Shown: positions 42,216-51,408, counted from the first letter of the stretch. The stretch is DNA of 64,000 bases from Quadrisphaera sp. RL12-1S (GCF_014270065.1 NZ_JACNME010000002.1:186001-250000), one strand, 5' to 3'. Notes: generated by a model not told the origin, from the sequence alone. Made by a program: numbers and translations.

Positions 42216-43315
42216 TGGGGGTCACCGGGCTGCGCGAGGTGTTCGACCGCGCAGCCCGCGACCTCGGCTCCGCGCTCGACAGCGAGCAGCGACCGGCCGC
42301 TGACGCGCTCGCCGCGGTCGGCGCTTCGCTGCTCGACGCCTCACCCGTCGAGGGTGCGAGGCGTCGGGTGCGCCGCACGCCCGCCCGTGGCGCCTACCTG
42401 CACGGTCCCGTCGGGCGCGGCAAGACCTGGCTCGTCGACGTGCTCGCCGACCAGCTCGCCGTCCACCTGCCCGACGGCACGGTGCTGCGGCTGCACGCCT
42501 ACGAGGCCGCCCGCCGTCTGCACCGGGCCGTCGCCGCCAGGGCCGGCACGGGCACCGGCCTGGACGGCGCCCTGACCGACCTCCTCGGCGACGCCCGCGC
42601 GCTCGTCCTCGACGAGCTGCACGCCCACGACCCCGGCGACGCCATGCTCCTCTCGCGCCTGGTGCGGTCACTGCCCGAGCGCGGGGTGGTGCTGCTCGCC
42701 ACCTCGAACTACGCCCCGGCGGGTCTCCTGCCCGACCCGCGGCACCACCACCTCGTGCTGCCGCTGGTCGCGGCCCTCGAAGCGACGTGCCACGTGGTCG
42801 CGGTGGACGGCCCGGTCGACCACCGCGCCGCGGGGCACGGCGGCGCCCGCCCCCGCTGGTGCACCGGAGCGTGGCTGACCCCGGGGACGGCCGCGCAGCT
42901 GGCCGCCGAGGGTCTGGCTCGGCCCGTCCCGGCGCGGCGCCGCCAGCTGCTCGTGGGCGGTCGCCCGCTGTGGGCGCTGGCAGCGGACCCCCTCGACGAC
43001 GACGACGGGGACGCCGAGCCGGCGGTGCACCTGCACTTCGCCGAGCTCTGCGAGCGGCCGACGTCGGTGGGAGACCTCCTGGAGCTGACCGACCGCTACC
43101 GCACCGTGGTCCTGTCAGGGGTCCCCGCTCCGGCCGCGGCCGGACAGGATCCCTGGCGGCGCTTCGCGGACCTCGTCGACGTCTGCTGGGACCGCGACGT
43201 GCGGCTCGTGGTGCTCGCCGCCGAGGAGCCGAGGTGCGTGCTCGACCTGCCCATCACCGACCGTGACCGGATGCTCAGCCGCGTCAGCCTGCTGCCGGCC
43301 ATCGCCGCCAGCTAG
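42215..43315 (+). CDS. AFG1/ZapE-like ATPase
   Basis: A 366-residue AFG1-family P-loop ATPase. Walker A is YLHGPVGRGKTWLVDVLAD near residue 65 and Walker B is ALVLDELHAHDPGDAMLL; LLATSNYAPAGLLPDPRHH is the sensor-1/family motif. The C-terminal DRYRTVVLSGVPAP and ADLVDVCWDRDVRLVVLA match ZapE-like proteins. Proteobacterial ZapE binds FtsZ at the closing septum; the actinobacterial role is not established. It is coupled to the phosphotransferase by a one-base overlap. It ends overlapping the DUF222-HNH gene by four bases, tail to tail. Confidence 0.85.
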   Translation: MGVTGLREVFDRAARDLGSALDSEQRPAADALAAVGASLLDASPVEGARRRVRRTPARGAYLHGPVGRGKTWLVDVLADQLAVHLPDGTVLRLHAYEAARRLHRAVAARAGTGTGLDGALTDLLGDARALVLDELHAHDPGDAMLLSRLVRSLPERGVVLLATSNYAPAGLLPDPRHHHLVLPLVAALEATCHVVAVDGPVDHRAAGHGGARPRWCTGAWLTPGTAAQLAAEGLARPVPARRRQLLVGGRPLWALAADPLDDDDGDAEPAVHLHFAELCERPTSVGDLLELTDRYRTVVLSGVPAPAAAGQDPWRRFADLVDVCWDRDVRLVVLAAEEPRCVLDLPITDRDRMLSRVSLLPAIAAS

Positions 43316-45549
43316 AACGGCGGCTCGACGGGGAAGCCGCGGGTGGGGTCGACCGGCCTGCGCACCGGACCGGTCGACGGCACCCGCGACGGTGGTGCCC
43401 ACGCGCGGTAGCGCGGGATCGGGTCGGTGTACGGCCGGGGGCGGGTGACGTGGTCCAGGCCGAGGGGGGAGCGCCAGTGGGCGTGCCCAGCGGTGCACCG
43501 CCAGTGCTGCCAGCGCGCGCTCCACGCTACGTCGGCGGCGGTGCGGGGATCACCGGCGTGCTTGCGCCGGTGCCAGCGGCGGGACTTGGGGTCCAGGTTG
43601 CACGCGCACGTCGGACCGCCCTGGCCGGGCAGCTGCCCCCAGGCGGTGACGTGGTCCAGGTCCGCCTGGTGGGCGGGCAGGAGGTCCCCGGGACCGGTGG
43701 AGGTGCCCCACAGCGCGCTGACATGGCGGCGCAGCGCCTCGGGCGGGTCGTGAGGCCCACCGCCAATGGCTCCCAGGGGGCAGGTGGTGGGGTCGACCGG
43801 CTCGCAGGTCCCCGCCTGGCAGGGATCGGCAGGCTCGACAGCACCACCGACGTCACCGACGTCGCCGGCGGCGAGGTCGGAGTCAGTGTCAGAGATGAGT
43901 TCTGCTGGTGGCGGCGGGAGCTGCTGGATCGGTCGGCCCCGGAAGAACCCCGCCCGCCTGCCACCGGACGGAGGCTGCTGCGGTGGTCGCGGCGGTGGTG
44001 GTGGTCCGCCGTCGCCACCCGGGGCTTGCGGGCCTCCGGGATCGGGGCCGGGGTCGGGGGTGTCGGGGCCGGGGTCGGTGAGCCAGGAGGCGGGGTAGGT
44101 GTGCCCGTCCACGGCGATGAGGTCACCGGTGAACGGGTCGGTCAGCACCCGCCGCAACCGGCACCGTCCCCAGCCCAGTGCGGTGCGCACCAGCCAGGCC
44201 GGCACCCACCCGTACCCCTCGACGTAGCCGGGGTCGTCATCGACGCCGACCAGCGCGGGCAGGCTGATGCGGATCTCCATGCCCGTGCCCACGGCCCACC
44301 CCGCGCTGGAAGCGTCCAACGCCTCCGGGCGCACCGCCCCCAACGCGGTCACCGCGGCGTCGAAGGCGTGCGCGGCCACCGACCGCTCATCAGGCTGGTC
44401 GGCGTCATCGGCGTAGGGGTCCCCACCGCCGGGGGCGGGCACCCCCTCGCGGGCGGCGTCGCGGGCGGCGGCCAGGTTCGCCCTGGCCGCCGCTCGCACC
44501 TTCAGTGCTACCGCGGCCACCGCGGTGACCGGCCCGATCAGGCTCAGCTTGGCCTGCCCGTCGCCCAGCGCGGTGTAGCACACCCGCCGCGCGGAGGTCT
44601 TGGCCCGCACCCGCCGCGTCGCCGCTTCCGGGTCGTGCAGCTGCACCTGGTGGTCGACCTCCTCCCGCAGGCTGGCCAGGGTCAGCCCCATCCCGACCGC
44701 GTCCGCACCGAACAGGTGCTCATCGATGGTGCCCGCGACCACGTCATCGACCTCGGACAGCCGGTTCACCGTCGCGGTCAGCCCCGCCATGGACAGCTGC
44801 CCCGCAGCCAGGCGCTCCAAGGCGTGCGGCATCACCGCCACCACCGTCTGGGCCAGCAGCACCTGGCTGGCGGCGGTGTACTCCGTCCACCCCAGCGCCG
44901 GAGCCAGCTCAGCGACCAGGTCGTCCAACCCCGCCGCAGCCACCGCCTGCGCCTGGGCGGCGAAGGCGGCCCCCACCCCCTCACCCACCCCCTCACCATC
45001 CTGCTCAGACGGGACCGGACCGCGGCGGGCGCGCCGGTACAGCGGCGCCAACGCGGCGAGGTCGTCGATCCGCTCGGCCTGGATCGAGCCGATGAGGGCT
45101 TCCTTGGTGCGCATCCGGGTCAGCACCCGCGCGGCGGTGGCGACGTCCTCCCGCTCGGCGCGCACCGCCGCGACCACCGCCCGACCGGCCTCGTCCTGAG
45201 CCGCCAGCCAGGAGCAGAAGGCGAAGACGATGGCGTCGGTGGCATCGTCGGGACCAGGCACGGGGCGCAGGTCGGCATCGAGGTGGTCGTAGGCGCAGCG
45301 CAGCTGCACCTCGCTGAGCGCGTCAGGGCCGGGCAGGCGCCCGGCGGCCTCCACGGCGTCGCGAGCGGGACGGTGGCGTTCAGGGCGCGGTCCGCGCAGC
45401 GGTGGCCGGGTCATCACCCCGGCGACGCGGCGCCGGCGGCGGCGCCTGGGCAGCGGCAGTGGAACCCCAGTGGCGTCGGTGGCATCGGCAGCACCGGCGA
45501 CGTGGGCAGGTGGGGGCGTCTCCTCGGGGCGCCCGTCCACCTGGCTCAT
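43312..45549 (-). CDS. DUF222 / HNH endonuclease-domain protein (copy 1)
   Basis: A 745-residue protein of the 13E12-type family widespread and multicopy in actinobacteria. DUF222 spans about 75-480 (AAGLDDLVAELAPALGWTEY, LLAQTVVAVMPHALERLA, then SMAGLTATVNRLSEVDD). A Pro/Gly-rich linker follows, and a C-terminal HNH nuclease domain has DHVTAWGQLPGQGG, NLDPKSRRWHRRKH. Function unproven; nuclease activity is inferred. ATG 45549 is supported by a -35/-10 pair (TTGCTC-N18-TAAGAT) ending seven bases upstream. Confidence 0.9.
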   Translation of the reverse strand: MSQVDGRPEETPPPAHVAGAADATDATGVPLPLPRRRRRRRVAGVMTRPPLRGPRPERHRPARDAVEAAGRLPGPDALSEVQLRCAYDHLDADLRPVPGPDDATDAIVFAFCSWLAAQDEAGRAVVAAVRAEREDVATAARVLTRMRTKEALIGSIQAERIDDLAALAPLYRRARRGPVPSEQDGEGVGEGVGAAFAAQAQAVAAAGLDDLVAELAPALGWTEYTAASQVLLAQTVVAVMPHALERLAAGQLSMAGLTATVNRLSEVDDVVAGTIDEHLFGADAVGMGLTLASLREEVDHQVQLHDPEAATRRVRAKTSARRVCYTALGDGQAKLSLIGPVTAVAAVALKVRAAARANLAAARDAAREGVPAPGGGDPYADDADQPDERSVAAHAFDAAVTALGAVRPEALDASSAGWAVGTGMEIRISLPALVGVDDDPGYVEGYGWVPAWLVRTALGWGRCRLRRVLTDPFTGDLIAVDGHTYPASWLTDPGPDTPDPGPDPGGPQAPGGDGGPPPPPRPPQQPPSGGRRAGFFRGRPIQQLPPPPAELISDTDSDLAAGDVGDVGGAVEPADPCQAGTCEPVDPTTCPLGAIGGGPHDPPEALRRHVSALWGTSTGPGDLLPAHQADLDHVTAWGQLPGQGGPTCACNLDPKSRRWHRRKHAGDPRTAADVAWSARWQHWRCTAGHAHWRSPLGLDHVTRPRPYTDPIPRYRAWAPPSRVPSTGPVRRPVDPTRGFPVEPPF

Positions 45550-45556
45550 GGCGGTG

Positions 45557-45586
45557 ATCTTACCGTACAGGTGTTCGGGTGAGCAA
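45557..45586 (-). promoter_or_regulatory. Promoter of DUF222-HNH copy 1
   Basis: Minus strand: TTGCTC (45581-45586), 18-base spacer, TAAGAT (45557-45562), then seven bases to ATG 45549. This is the best sigma-70-like promoter in the window and implies a leaderless mRNA. Confidence 0.55.
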
Positions 45587-45727
45587 GTCAGAAACAGCCC
45601 CTGACCTGGTCCTGAGCGACCCCAGGCGCCTCTCTGCGTCCCGACCGGGGCACCCAGGGGCTCCCCTGCCGGAGCGCACGGTCCGTATCTCCTGGGGCTC
45701 GGTGGAGCCGCCCCGCGTGCGAGGCGG

Positions 45728-48175
45728 TCAGCTGAGGCAGACCGCGAGCACCGCGACGTCGTCGGAGGAGGCAGCAGGCAGCATCTGCGCGAGCACGGCG
45801 TCCACCAGCTCCTCCAGGTCACCGCAGGTCGCGACCGCCTCGCCGACCACCACCAGCAGCCGGGCGATGCCCTCGGACAGCGCCTGCCCGCGCCGCTCCA
45901 CCAGCCCGTCGGTGTACAGCAGGATCATCGCGCCGGGCGCGAGCCGCGTGCGGTGCAGCCGCCGGTTGGTGCGCGGGTCCACGCCCATGAGCAGGTCGGT
46001 GGTCCTCGCCTCCAGCAGCGAGACCCGCCCGTCGGCGTCCACCACCACCGGCGGCGGGTGCCCGGCGTTGGACCACTGCAGCTCCACCGACCCCGGCAGC
46101 ACCTCCGAGCCGACCCCGTCCAGCGCCGGGTCGTCGCTGCCGGGCACGGCCAGCCGGACCACGGCCGCTGTCGCGGTGGTCTCCACGCCGGAGGCGCGCA
46201 TCACCTCGTCGGCGCGGGTCAGCACCTGGCGCGGGTCGTCGGTGCCCACCATGCCCAGCGTCCGCACGATGGAGCGCAGCTGCGACATCGACGCCGCCGC
46301 CTGCGTGTCGTGTCCCATGACGTCACCGATGACAGCGACGGCCGCCCCGTCGGGCTGGGTGAAGACGTCGTAGAAGTCCCCGCCCACGGCGGCGGCCTCC
46401 GCGGCGGCGACGTAGCGCACCGCCACCTTCACGTGCTCCGGCGCGGCGGTGGGGGAGAGGTCCAGCAGTGCGCGCTGGAGCCCTTCGGCGAGGTCGCGCT
46501 GCTGGCGGAACAGGCGGGCGCGGTCCAGCGCGAGGCCGGCGCGGGCGGCGATGTCGGCGCCCAGGGCCAGCTCGGTGGCCTGCAGCGGCGCGGTGGCGCC
46601 GTCCGTGGCCAGCGTCATGAGGCCGAGGGTGCGGCCGCGGCTGCGCAGGGGCAGCGTCACCATCGACGTCGGGTCGAGCTGCTCCAGCGAGGTGCGGGCC
46701 GGTCCCGGCACCAGCAGGGCGCTGATCATGGCGACGACGTCGGGGGCCTGCGCCCCCTCGTCGTCGTCCTCTGAGCCTGCGCGGGGCGCTGCGCCGAGGG
46801 CGGGAGCGGGCAGCGCCAGCACGGCCTGAGCGTCCGGCCCCACCATCGACGCCAGCGCCTGGCGGCCCTCCGGCGTCAGGGAGGTCAACCGGGTGCGCGC
46901 GTGCTCGGCGAGCACGTCGAGCCGGGTCTCGTCGCGGTGCCACCAGGCGACGTCGTGCAGGCCCAGGCGCCCCCCGCGGGAGCCCGCGGCCACGGCCCGC
47001 TGGCTGTCCCGGGTGGGCAGCGGCAGCTGCACGCCGTCGGAGACGACGGCGAGGACGGCGAAGTCGGCGAGGGCGGGCACCACGAGGTGGGCCAGGCGCT
47101 CCAGCGCCTGCTGCGGGTCCACCACCTCCGACAGCTGCCGCGTCACCTCCGCCAGCAGCTGCAGGCGGGCGTGCGCGCCCTCGACGTCGGCCCGCGCCGC
47201 CTCGGCCTCCCCGCGGGCGGTCTCCGCCTCGGCGCGGGCCTCCTTGGCGGCGGCGAGCGCGCGGTCGCGCTCGGCGTCCGCGGCCACCCGCGCGGACACG
47301 TCGGTCTGGATGCCCACGTAGTGCGTGAGCAGCCCGTCGGCGTCGTGCACCGGGCTGAGCGCCACCTGGTTCCAGAACGCGGTGCCGTCAGCGCGGAAGT
47401 TCAGCAGCGTCTCGGTGATGGGCTCCCCGGCGCGCAGCGCCGCGCGGATCCGGCCGGTGGCCGCGCGGTCGGTGGCGGGCCCCTGCAGGAAGCGGCAGTT
47501 GGTGCCCACCGTCTGCTCGAAGGTGTACCCGGTCACCGCGGTGAAGGCCGGGTTCACCCAGACCAGCGGCATGTCGGGGGTGCGGGCGTCAGCCACCGTG
47601 AACGACAGCCCCGTGGCCAGCACTGCCGCCTCGCGCACCGCTACGCCGTCGCCCGGGGCACCTGCCGCCTGGGCCGCCTGGACCGAGCCGGGCAGGTCCG
47701 GGCCCGTCTCACCGCCGGTGGCGTGGGCCACCTCGGCGCGCTGCTGCAGCAGCGCGCGCTCGGCCACCGGGAGGAACACCACCAGGGCGTGGCCCGCCAG
47801 GTTGGGCGCGTCGTCCAGCGGCAGCGCCACCACCCACAGCGGCTCGCGGCGCTCGCCGAGGTCGGTGCGGCGGGCGGCGGACACGCCCTGCCCGGCCACC
47901 GGCTCGAAGCGCGCGATGCGCGACAGCGGGTGCGCCGTCTCGTCGAGGGGGTCTCCGTCGATGTCGCGCAGGTCGGCGGCGCTGGCCCACTCGTCCACGG
48001 TGACCGGCAGCGCCAGGCCCGGGGCCATCTGCCCGGCCACCTCGTTGGCGTACAGCACCGTGCGCGAGGGAAGGTCCACCATGAGCACGGCCGCCGACGC
48101 GTCGGGCCGGACCTGGACGACGGTGGTCCGGCGCTCGGAGGACGAGCCCGCAGTCACGGGGTCGGAGCCGTTCAC
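45728..48175 (-). CDS. PAS-LOV-GAF-PP2C (SpoIIE-like) phosphatase, putative blue-light sensor
   Basis: An 815-residue cytoplasmic protein. A degenerate PAS domain (about 18-125) precedes a LOV domain (185-300) with VNPAFTAVTGYTFEQTVGTN CRFLQG: C227 is the flavin-adduct cysteine of the GxNCRFLQ motif, and NFRADGTAFWNQVALSPV plus THYVGIQTDVS complete the flavin pocket. A heptad-like linker (295-340, AKEARAEAETARGEAE) leads to a GAF domain (345-555). The PP2C/SpoIIE phosphatase (580-815) has metal-binding acids in GGDFYDVF, GDVMGHD and SSDDVAV. It should dephosphorylate an anti-anti-sigma protein; the STAS gene just upstream is the obvious substrate. GTG 48175 follows GAAGGCGAG. Confidence 0.92.
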   Translation of the reverse strand: MNGSDPVTAGSSSERRTTVVQVRPDASAAVLMVDLPSRTVLYANEVAGQMAPGLALPVTVDEWASAADLRDIDGDPLDETAHPLSRIARFEPVAGQGVSAARRTDLGERREPLWVVALPLDDAPNLAGHALVVFLPVAERALLQQRAEVAHATGGETGPDLPGSVQAAQAAGAPGDGVAVREAAVLATGLSFTVADARTPDMPLVWVNPAFTAVTGYTFEQTVGTNCRFLQGPATDRAATGRIRAALRAGEPITETLLNFRADGTAFWNQVALSPVHDADGLLTHYVGIQTDVSARVAADAERDRALAAAKEARAEAETARGEAEAARADVEGAHARLQLLAEVTRQLSEVVDPQQALERLAHLVVPALADFAVLAVVSDGVQLPLPTRDSQRAVAAGSRGGRLGLHDVAWWHRDETRLDVLAEHARTRLTSLTPEGRQALASMVGPDAQAVLALPAPALGAAPRAGSEDDDEGAQAPDVVAMISALLVPGPARTSLEQLDPTSMVTLPLRSRGRTLGLMTLATDGATAPLQATELALGADIAARAGLALDRARLFRQQRDLAEGLQRALLDLSPTAAPEHVKVAVRYVAAAEAAAVGGDFYDVFTQPDGAAVAVIGDVMGHDTQAAASMSQLRSIVRTLGMVGTDDPRQVLTRADEVMRASGVETTATAAVVRLAVPGSDDPALDGVGSEVLPGSVELQWSNAGHPPPVVVDADGRVSLLEARTTDLLMGVDPRTNRRLHRTRLAPGAMILLYTDGLVERRGQALSEGIARLLVVVGEAVATCGDLEELVDAVLAQMLPAASSDDVAVLAVCLS

Positions 48176-48288
48176 GATCTCGCCTTCGGTGGTCGTCCGC
48201 CTCGAGGTCGAAGCGCTCGCCCACCCGGGTGGTGGGCCGGTCGGCCAGGGGAGAGCGATGAGGCACCCCCGTGCCGGTGTCGATGATG

Positions 48289-48705
48289 TCACCCCCCCGG
48301 GTGGTCGCCGCCGGAGCGGTGCCCTCCGTCCGGGAGACGCCCGGTCGCCGCGGACACGGCCTCCGCGGCGGAGGGGTGCAGCGCGACCACCCTGTCGAGC
48401 CCGGTCTGCGCGAGCCGCGCCCGCAGCTGCGGACCGGACCCGGCGATGCTGAACCCCGCCCGGTGCGCCAGCGCCCGCTTGAGCAGGCTGACCAGCGCCC
48501 CGAGGCCGGCGGAGTCGACGAAGGCGACCCGCGACGCGTCCAGCACCACCACCGCCGGCTCCACCGGCCCCGCCAGCGCCTCGTCCACCAGCTCCCGCCC
48601 CTGCACCAGCAGCTCGTGGGCGGAGATGAGGTCCAGGTCGCCCGCCACCTCGAGCACGGGCACTCCCTGGTCGTGGTGGAGCTGGATGAGCAGGCCGTGA
48701 GCCAT
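48289..48705 (-). CDS. STAS-domain anti-anti-sigma factor
   Basis: A 138-residue protein with a single STAS domain. GVPVLEVAGDLDLISAHEL and VLDASRVAFVDSAGLGALV are diagnostic; S65 in FVDSAGL is the phosphorylatable serine of SpoIIAA/RsbV proteins. A 20-residue Gly/His-rich tail follows the domain. When unphosphorylated it would bind an anti-sigma kinase and free a sigma factor; the LOV phosphatase 113 bp downstream would activate it. No RsbW-like kinase is in the window. ATG 48705 is preceded by GAAGGCGAG, nearly the same initiation region as the phosphatase gene. Confidence 0.9.
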   Translation of the reverse strand: MAHGLLIQLHHDQGVPVLEVAGDLDLISAHELLVQGRELVDEALAGPVEPAVVVLDASRVAFVDSAGLGALVSLLKRALAHRAGFSIAGSGPQLRARLAQTGLDRVVALHPSAAEAVSAATGRLPDGGHRSGGDHPGG

Positions 48706-48854
48706 GAGCTCGCCTTCGCCGGGGACCACCGCTCGGCCCGTGGTGGTGCGGATCCCCCCAGCGTCGATCACGTCGAGCTGCAGCGCCCGTCGATCAGCCC
48801 CGGACGCCGACAGGGCGCGGCGTCACTGACGGCGTCACTGACCGCGCAGGCCTC

Positions 48855-48860
48855 TACGGT
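48855..48860 (+). promoter_or_regulatory. -10 element TACGGT, leaderless start
   Basis: TACGGT ends six bases before GTG 48867, as for the aldo/keto reductase. Confidence 0.5.
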
Positions 48861-48866
48861 GCCCCG

Positions 48867-49202
48867 GTGACCGCGCCCGGCCCCGAGCCGTCCACCCAGC
48901 CGTTCCCCGAGGTGGTGACCCTGTGCGGGTCCACCCGCTTCCGCGAGGCCTTCGAGTCCGAGCAGCGGCGCCTCACGCTGGAGGGTCGCATCGTCCTCAG
49001 CGTCGGGATGTTCGGCCACGAGGAGGGCCTCGACCAGACCTCGCCCGCCAAGGCCGACCTCGACGCCCTCCACCTGCGCAAGATCGACCTCAGCCAGCGC
49101 ATCCACGTCATCAACGTGGGCGGCTACGTCGGCACCAGCACGCGCCGGGAGGTCGCCTACGCGCGGGCCCGCGGCGTCGCGGTCACCTACCTCGAGCCCT
49201 GA
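48867..49202 (+). CDS. Conserved nucleoside 2-deoxyribosyltransferase-like small protein
   Basis: A 111-residue protein. VVTLCGSTRFREAFESEQRR, IVLSVGMFGHEEG and IDLSQRIHVINVGGYVGTST followed by RREVAYARARG are a well-conserved bacterial and phage sequence related to the nucleoside 2-deoxyribosyltransferase fold (DUF4406-like). Enzymatic activity in this short family is not established. GTG 48867 is supported by TACGGT six bases upstream. It is divergent from the STAS gene, and 132 bp separate it from the sigma operon. Confidence 0.85.
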   Translation: MTAPGPEPSTQPFPEVVTLCGSTRFREAFESEQRRLTLEGRIVLSVGMFGHEEGLDQTSPAKADLDALHLRKIDLSQRIHVINVGGYVGTSTRREVAYARARGVAVTYLEP

Positions 49203-49263
49203 CCGCCCACCGCGACCGGTCCCGCGCCGAGGGGGCCGGCGCAGAAGAAGTCCGGCGCGGGAG

Positions 49264-49290
49264 GCAACCCCGGCGCTCCTGGGACGTCTT
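49264..49290 (+). promoter_or_regulatory. ECF-type promoter of the first sigma operon
   Basis: GCAACC (49264-49269), 15-base spacer, CGTCTT (49285-49290), about 45 bases before the sigma ATG. This resembles actinobacterial SigE-type ECF promoters (AACC...CGTC) and suggests autoregulation. Confidence 0.5.
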
Positions 49291-49334
49291 GGTGGTGAGG
49301 CCATCACCGCGGTGGCGCCCGAGGAGACCCGGTG

Positions 49335-49901
49335 ATGTCAGCAGTGGCCACCACGCACGACGACGACCACCCGCCGCCCGGCCCGGCGGAGGCGGCAGCG
49401 CCCGCGTTCGACGACCTGTTCGTCCAGCGCTGGGCCGCCACCGTCCGCCTCGCGCTGCTCCTCGTCGACGACGAGGCCAGCGCCGAGGACGTCGCCCAGG
49501 AGGCCTTCACCGGCCTGCTGCGGCAGTGGCACCAGCTGGCCGACCCGAGCCGCGCGCAGTCCTACCTCCACCGGGCCGTGGTCAACGGCGCCCGGTCGGT
49601 GCTGCGACGCCGCCGCACCGCCCGCGCCTGGACCCCGCCCCACGCCGCCCCGGGCCCCTCCGCCGAGGAGCTCGCGCTCCTGGACGACGAGCGCCGCCAG
49701 GTCATCGCCGCCGTCGCCGCGCTGCCGCAGCGCCAGCGCGAGGTGGTGGTGCTGCGGTACTGGTCCCAGCTCGACGAGGCTGCCACCGCGGAGGCCATGG
49801 GCATCACCCGCGGCACCGTGAAGTCCACCGCCCACAAGGCCCTCGCCGCGCTGCACCGCCAGCTCGGCGAGACCCCGCCGCCCACCGGGAGCACGCGATG
49901 A
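49335..49901 (+). CDS. SigE-family ECF RNA polymerase sigma factor (operon 1)
   Basis: A 188-residue ECF sigma factor. Region 2 is FDDLFVQRWAATVRLALLLV and DEASAEDVAQEAFTGLLRQW; region 4 is ALPQRQREVVVLRYWSQLDE, then ATAEAMGITRGTVKSTAHKA. This is the SigE-70/ SigE-family type that usually lacks a zinc anti-sigma partner. ATG 49335 follows GAGGAG by eight bases, better than GTG 49332. The stop overlaps the next ATG (ATGA), so it is coupled to the PASTA membrane protein, which is a plausible anti-sigma factor. Confidence 0.93.
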   Translation: MSAVATTHDDDHPPPGPAEAAAPAFDDLFVQRWAATVRLALLLVDDEASAEDVAQEAFTGLLRQWHQLADPSRAQSYLHRAVVNGARSVLRRRRTARAWTPPHAAPGPSAEELALLDDERRQVIAAVAALPQRQREVVVLRYWSQLDEAATAEAMGITRGTVKSTAHKALAALHRQLGETPPPTGSTR

Positions 49902-51331
49902 GCCAGGACGAGAAGGCGCTGGAGCACCTCGAGCAGCGGCTCGCCCAGGCGCTCGGCGCCCGTGCCGCCCTCAAGACCGTGGAGCCCGCGGCGCTGGGGG
50001 AGCGCCTCGCCCGCGTCCACGCCGCCGCCGCAGGCACCCCGGCCGGTGCGGCAGCCGCCACGGCCCCGGTCGTCGAGCTCCCGGTAGCCGGTGAGGACGA
50101 CGGCGGCTCCCCGGGCGAGCGCCGCCGCTCGCGCCTGCTCCTCGCGGTGGTCGCGTCCGCGGCGGCAGCCGCCGTCATCGTGGCGGTCGCCCTGGGCGCG
50201 GGGCACCGCGACGGGAGGGCGCCCGCGCCGGCGGCGACCGCGCAGCCGTCGCCGTCGTCGTCCTCCTCTTACCCGGGGGAGGAGTGGTCTGCCTACCCCG
50301 CGCTGGCGCACGCGCAGTGGCCCTCCGACCTCGAGGGCGTCGCACCGCTCGGGCCGGACGTGGTGGCGGGGTCGGTGCGGATGCTCGTCCAGCTCGGTCA
50401 GGTGAAGTACTGGGCCGGGCGGACGGCCAGCGGTGTGCTCTGCTGGCGGGTGGTGGGGCCGGGCGTCGACCAGGGTGGCTGCCTCATCGACCCGGCCACG
50501 GGCAGGGCCCCGACGGCGAGACTCGTGGAGGTCTCGGACGGGTCGGTCGCACCGCGGGTCTGGCTGGTGCCAGCCGGCGCGACCGACGCCGAGACCGAGC
50601 CCCTGACCGCCGAGGGCGTCGTCCCGTACGTGCACGGGGTGTGGGTGGAGGCGAGCGCGTCGCCGTCCTCGGTGGACCGGTACGCGCAGCTGCGCGCGGC
50701 GCCGACCGCCGCGGACGAGAAGGCGGCGGGGTTCGAGTACGCGGGGATCAACGCGATCGTGCCGGGTTCGCTGCGGCTCGTCCACGACGGCCCCGAGGGG
50801 ACGTTCGTGGTGGGGGCGCTGCCGCTGGGGAAGCTGTGCTTCTTCGAGTTCCAGCCCGGCATGGCGGGGAGCATGTGCCGGACACCGCAGGAGCTCGCCG
50901 GTGAAGGGGTGATGGTGCGCACCCAGGACGACAGCACCACCGCGACCGCCTGGTTCGTGCCGGACGACGAGGACACCTCCGGCTGGCCGGCGCTGGGGCG
51001 AGAGCAGCTGGCGCGGAACCTCTGGTACCGCACGGAGCCGCCCCCGACGCCGGAGCCGGTGAGGTCGTTGACGCCCGAGGAGGAGAAGGCGATGACCGAG
51101 CAGCAGCCGGTGGTGGGTCAGGTGGTCGACCGCGGGACCCCCGCCCCGGACGTCGTCGGGCTCACCCAGGCGGAGGCCACCTGGGTCCTGGACCGCTACC
51201 ACGTCCCGATCAGCGAGGTCACCGTCCGGGACGCCGGGTCGGCACCCTCGGGGATGGTCGTCAGGGCGACGCCCGGCGCGGACGAGTGGGTGCCGGAGGG
51301 CACCGGGGTCCACCTGGTCGTCGCGCGGTAG
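49898..51331 (+). CDS. Single-span membrane protein with C-terminal PASTA domain, putative anti-sigma factor
   Basis: A 477-residue protein coupled to the sigma gene by ATGA. The N-terminal 80 residues are cytoplasmic (LEHLEQRLAQALGARAALK, VEPAALGERLARVH), with no zinc-binding HxxxCxxC. One span lies at about 80-102 (LLLAVVASAAAAAVIVAVAL); the outside carries a Ser-rich linker, a large unrecognised domain with cysteines (GVLCWRVVGPGVDQGGC) and a C-terminal PASTA domain (PDVVGLTQAEATWVLDRYHV). PASTA domains bind cell-wall muropeptides or beta-lactams in PknB kinases, so envelope sensing is a reasonable inference. The DDDE and Glu/Pro tracts are low complexity. Confidence 0.82.
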   Translation: MSQDEKALEHLEQRLAQALGARAALKTVEPAALGERLARVHAAAAGTPAGAAAATAPVVELPVAGEDDGGSPGERRRSRLLLAVVASAAAAAVIVAVALGAGHRDGRAPAPAATAQPSPSSSSSYPGEEWSAYPALAHAQWPSDLEGVAPLGPDVVAGSVRMLVQLGQVKYWAGRTASGVLCWRVVGPGVDQGGCLIDPATGRAPTARLVEVSDGSVAPRVWLVPAGATDAETEPLTAEGVVPYVHGVWVEASASPSSVDRYAQLRAAPTAADEKAAGFEYAGINAIVPGSLRLVHDGPEGTFVVGALPLGKLCFFEFQPGMAGSMCRTPQELAGEGVMVRTQDDSTTATAWFVPDDEDTSGWPALGREQLARNLWYRTEPPPTPEPVRSLTPEEEKAMTEQQPVVGQVVDRGTPAPDVVGLTQAEATWVLDRYHVPISEVTVRDAGSAPSGMVVRATPGADEWVPEGTGVHLVVAR

Positions 51332-51408
51332 CTGCAACGGTCCCGACGGTGCCGGCGTCGTGGTGGGTGACGAGACGATGGCGAGTCGACGACGAGACGA
51401 GGGCGCTC

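Noticed and set aside
43450-45582. 710-codon plus-strand frame opposite DUF222-HNH copy 1
   Set aside because: Antisense shadow; the HNH and DUF222 motifs are in the minus-strand frame.
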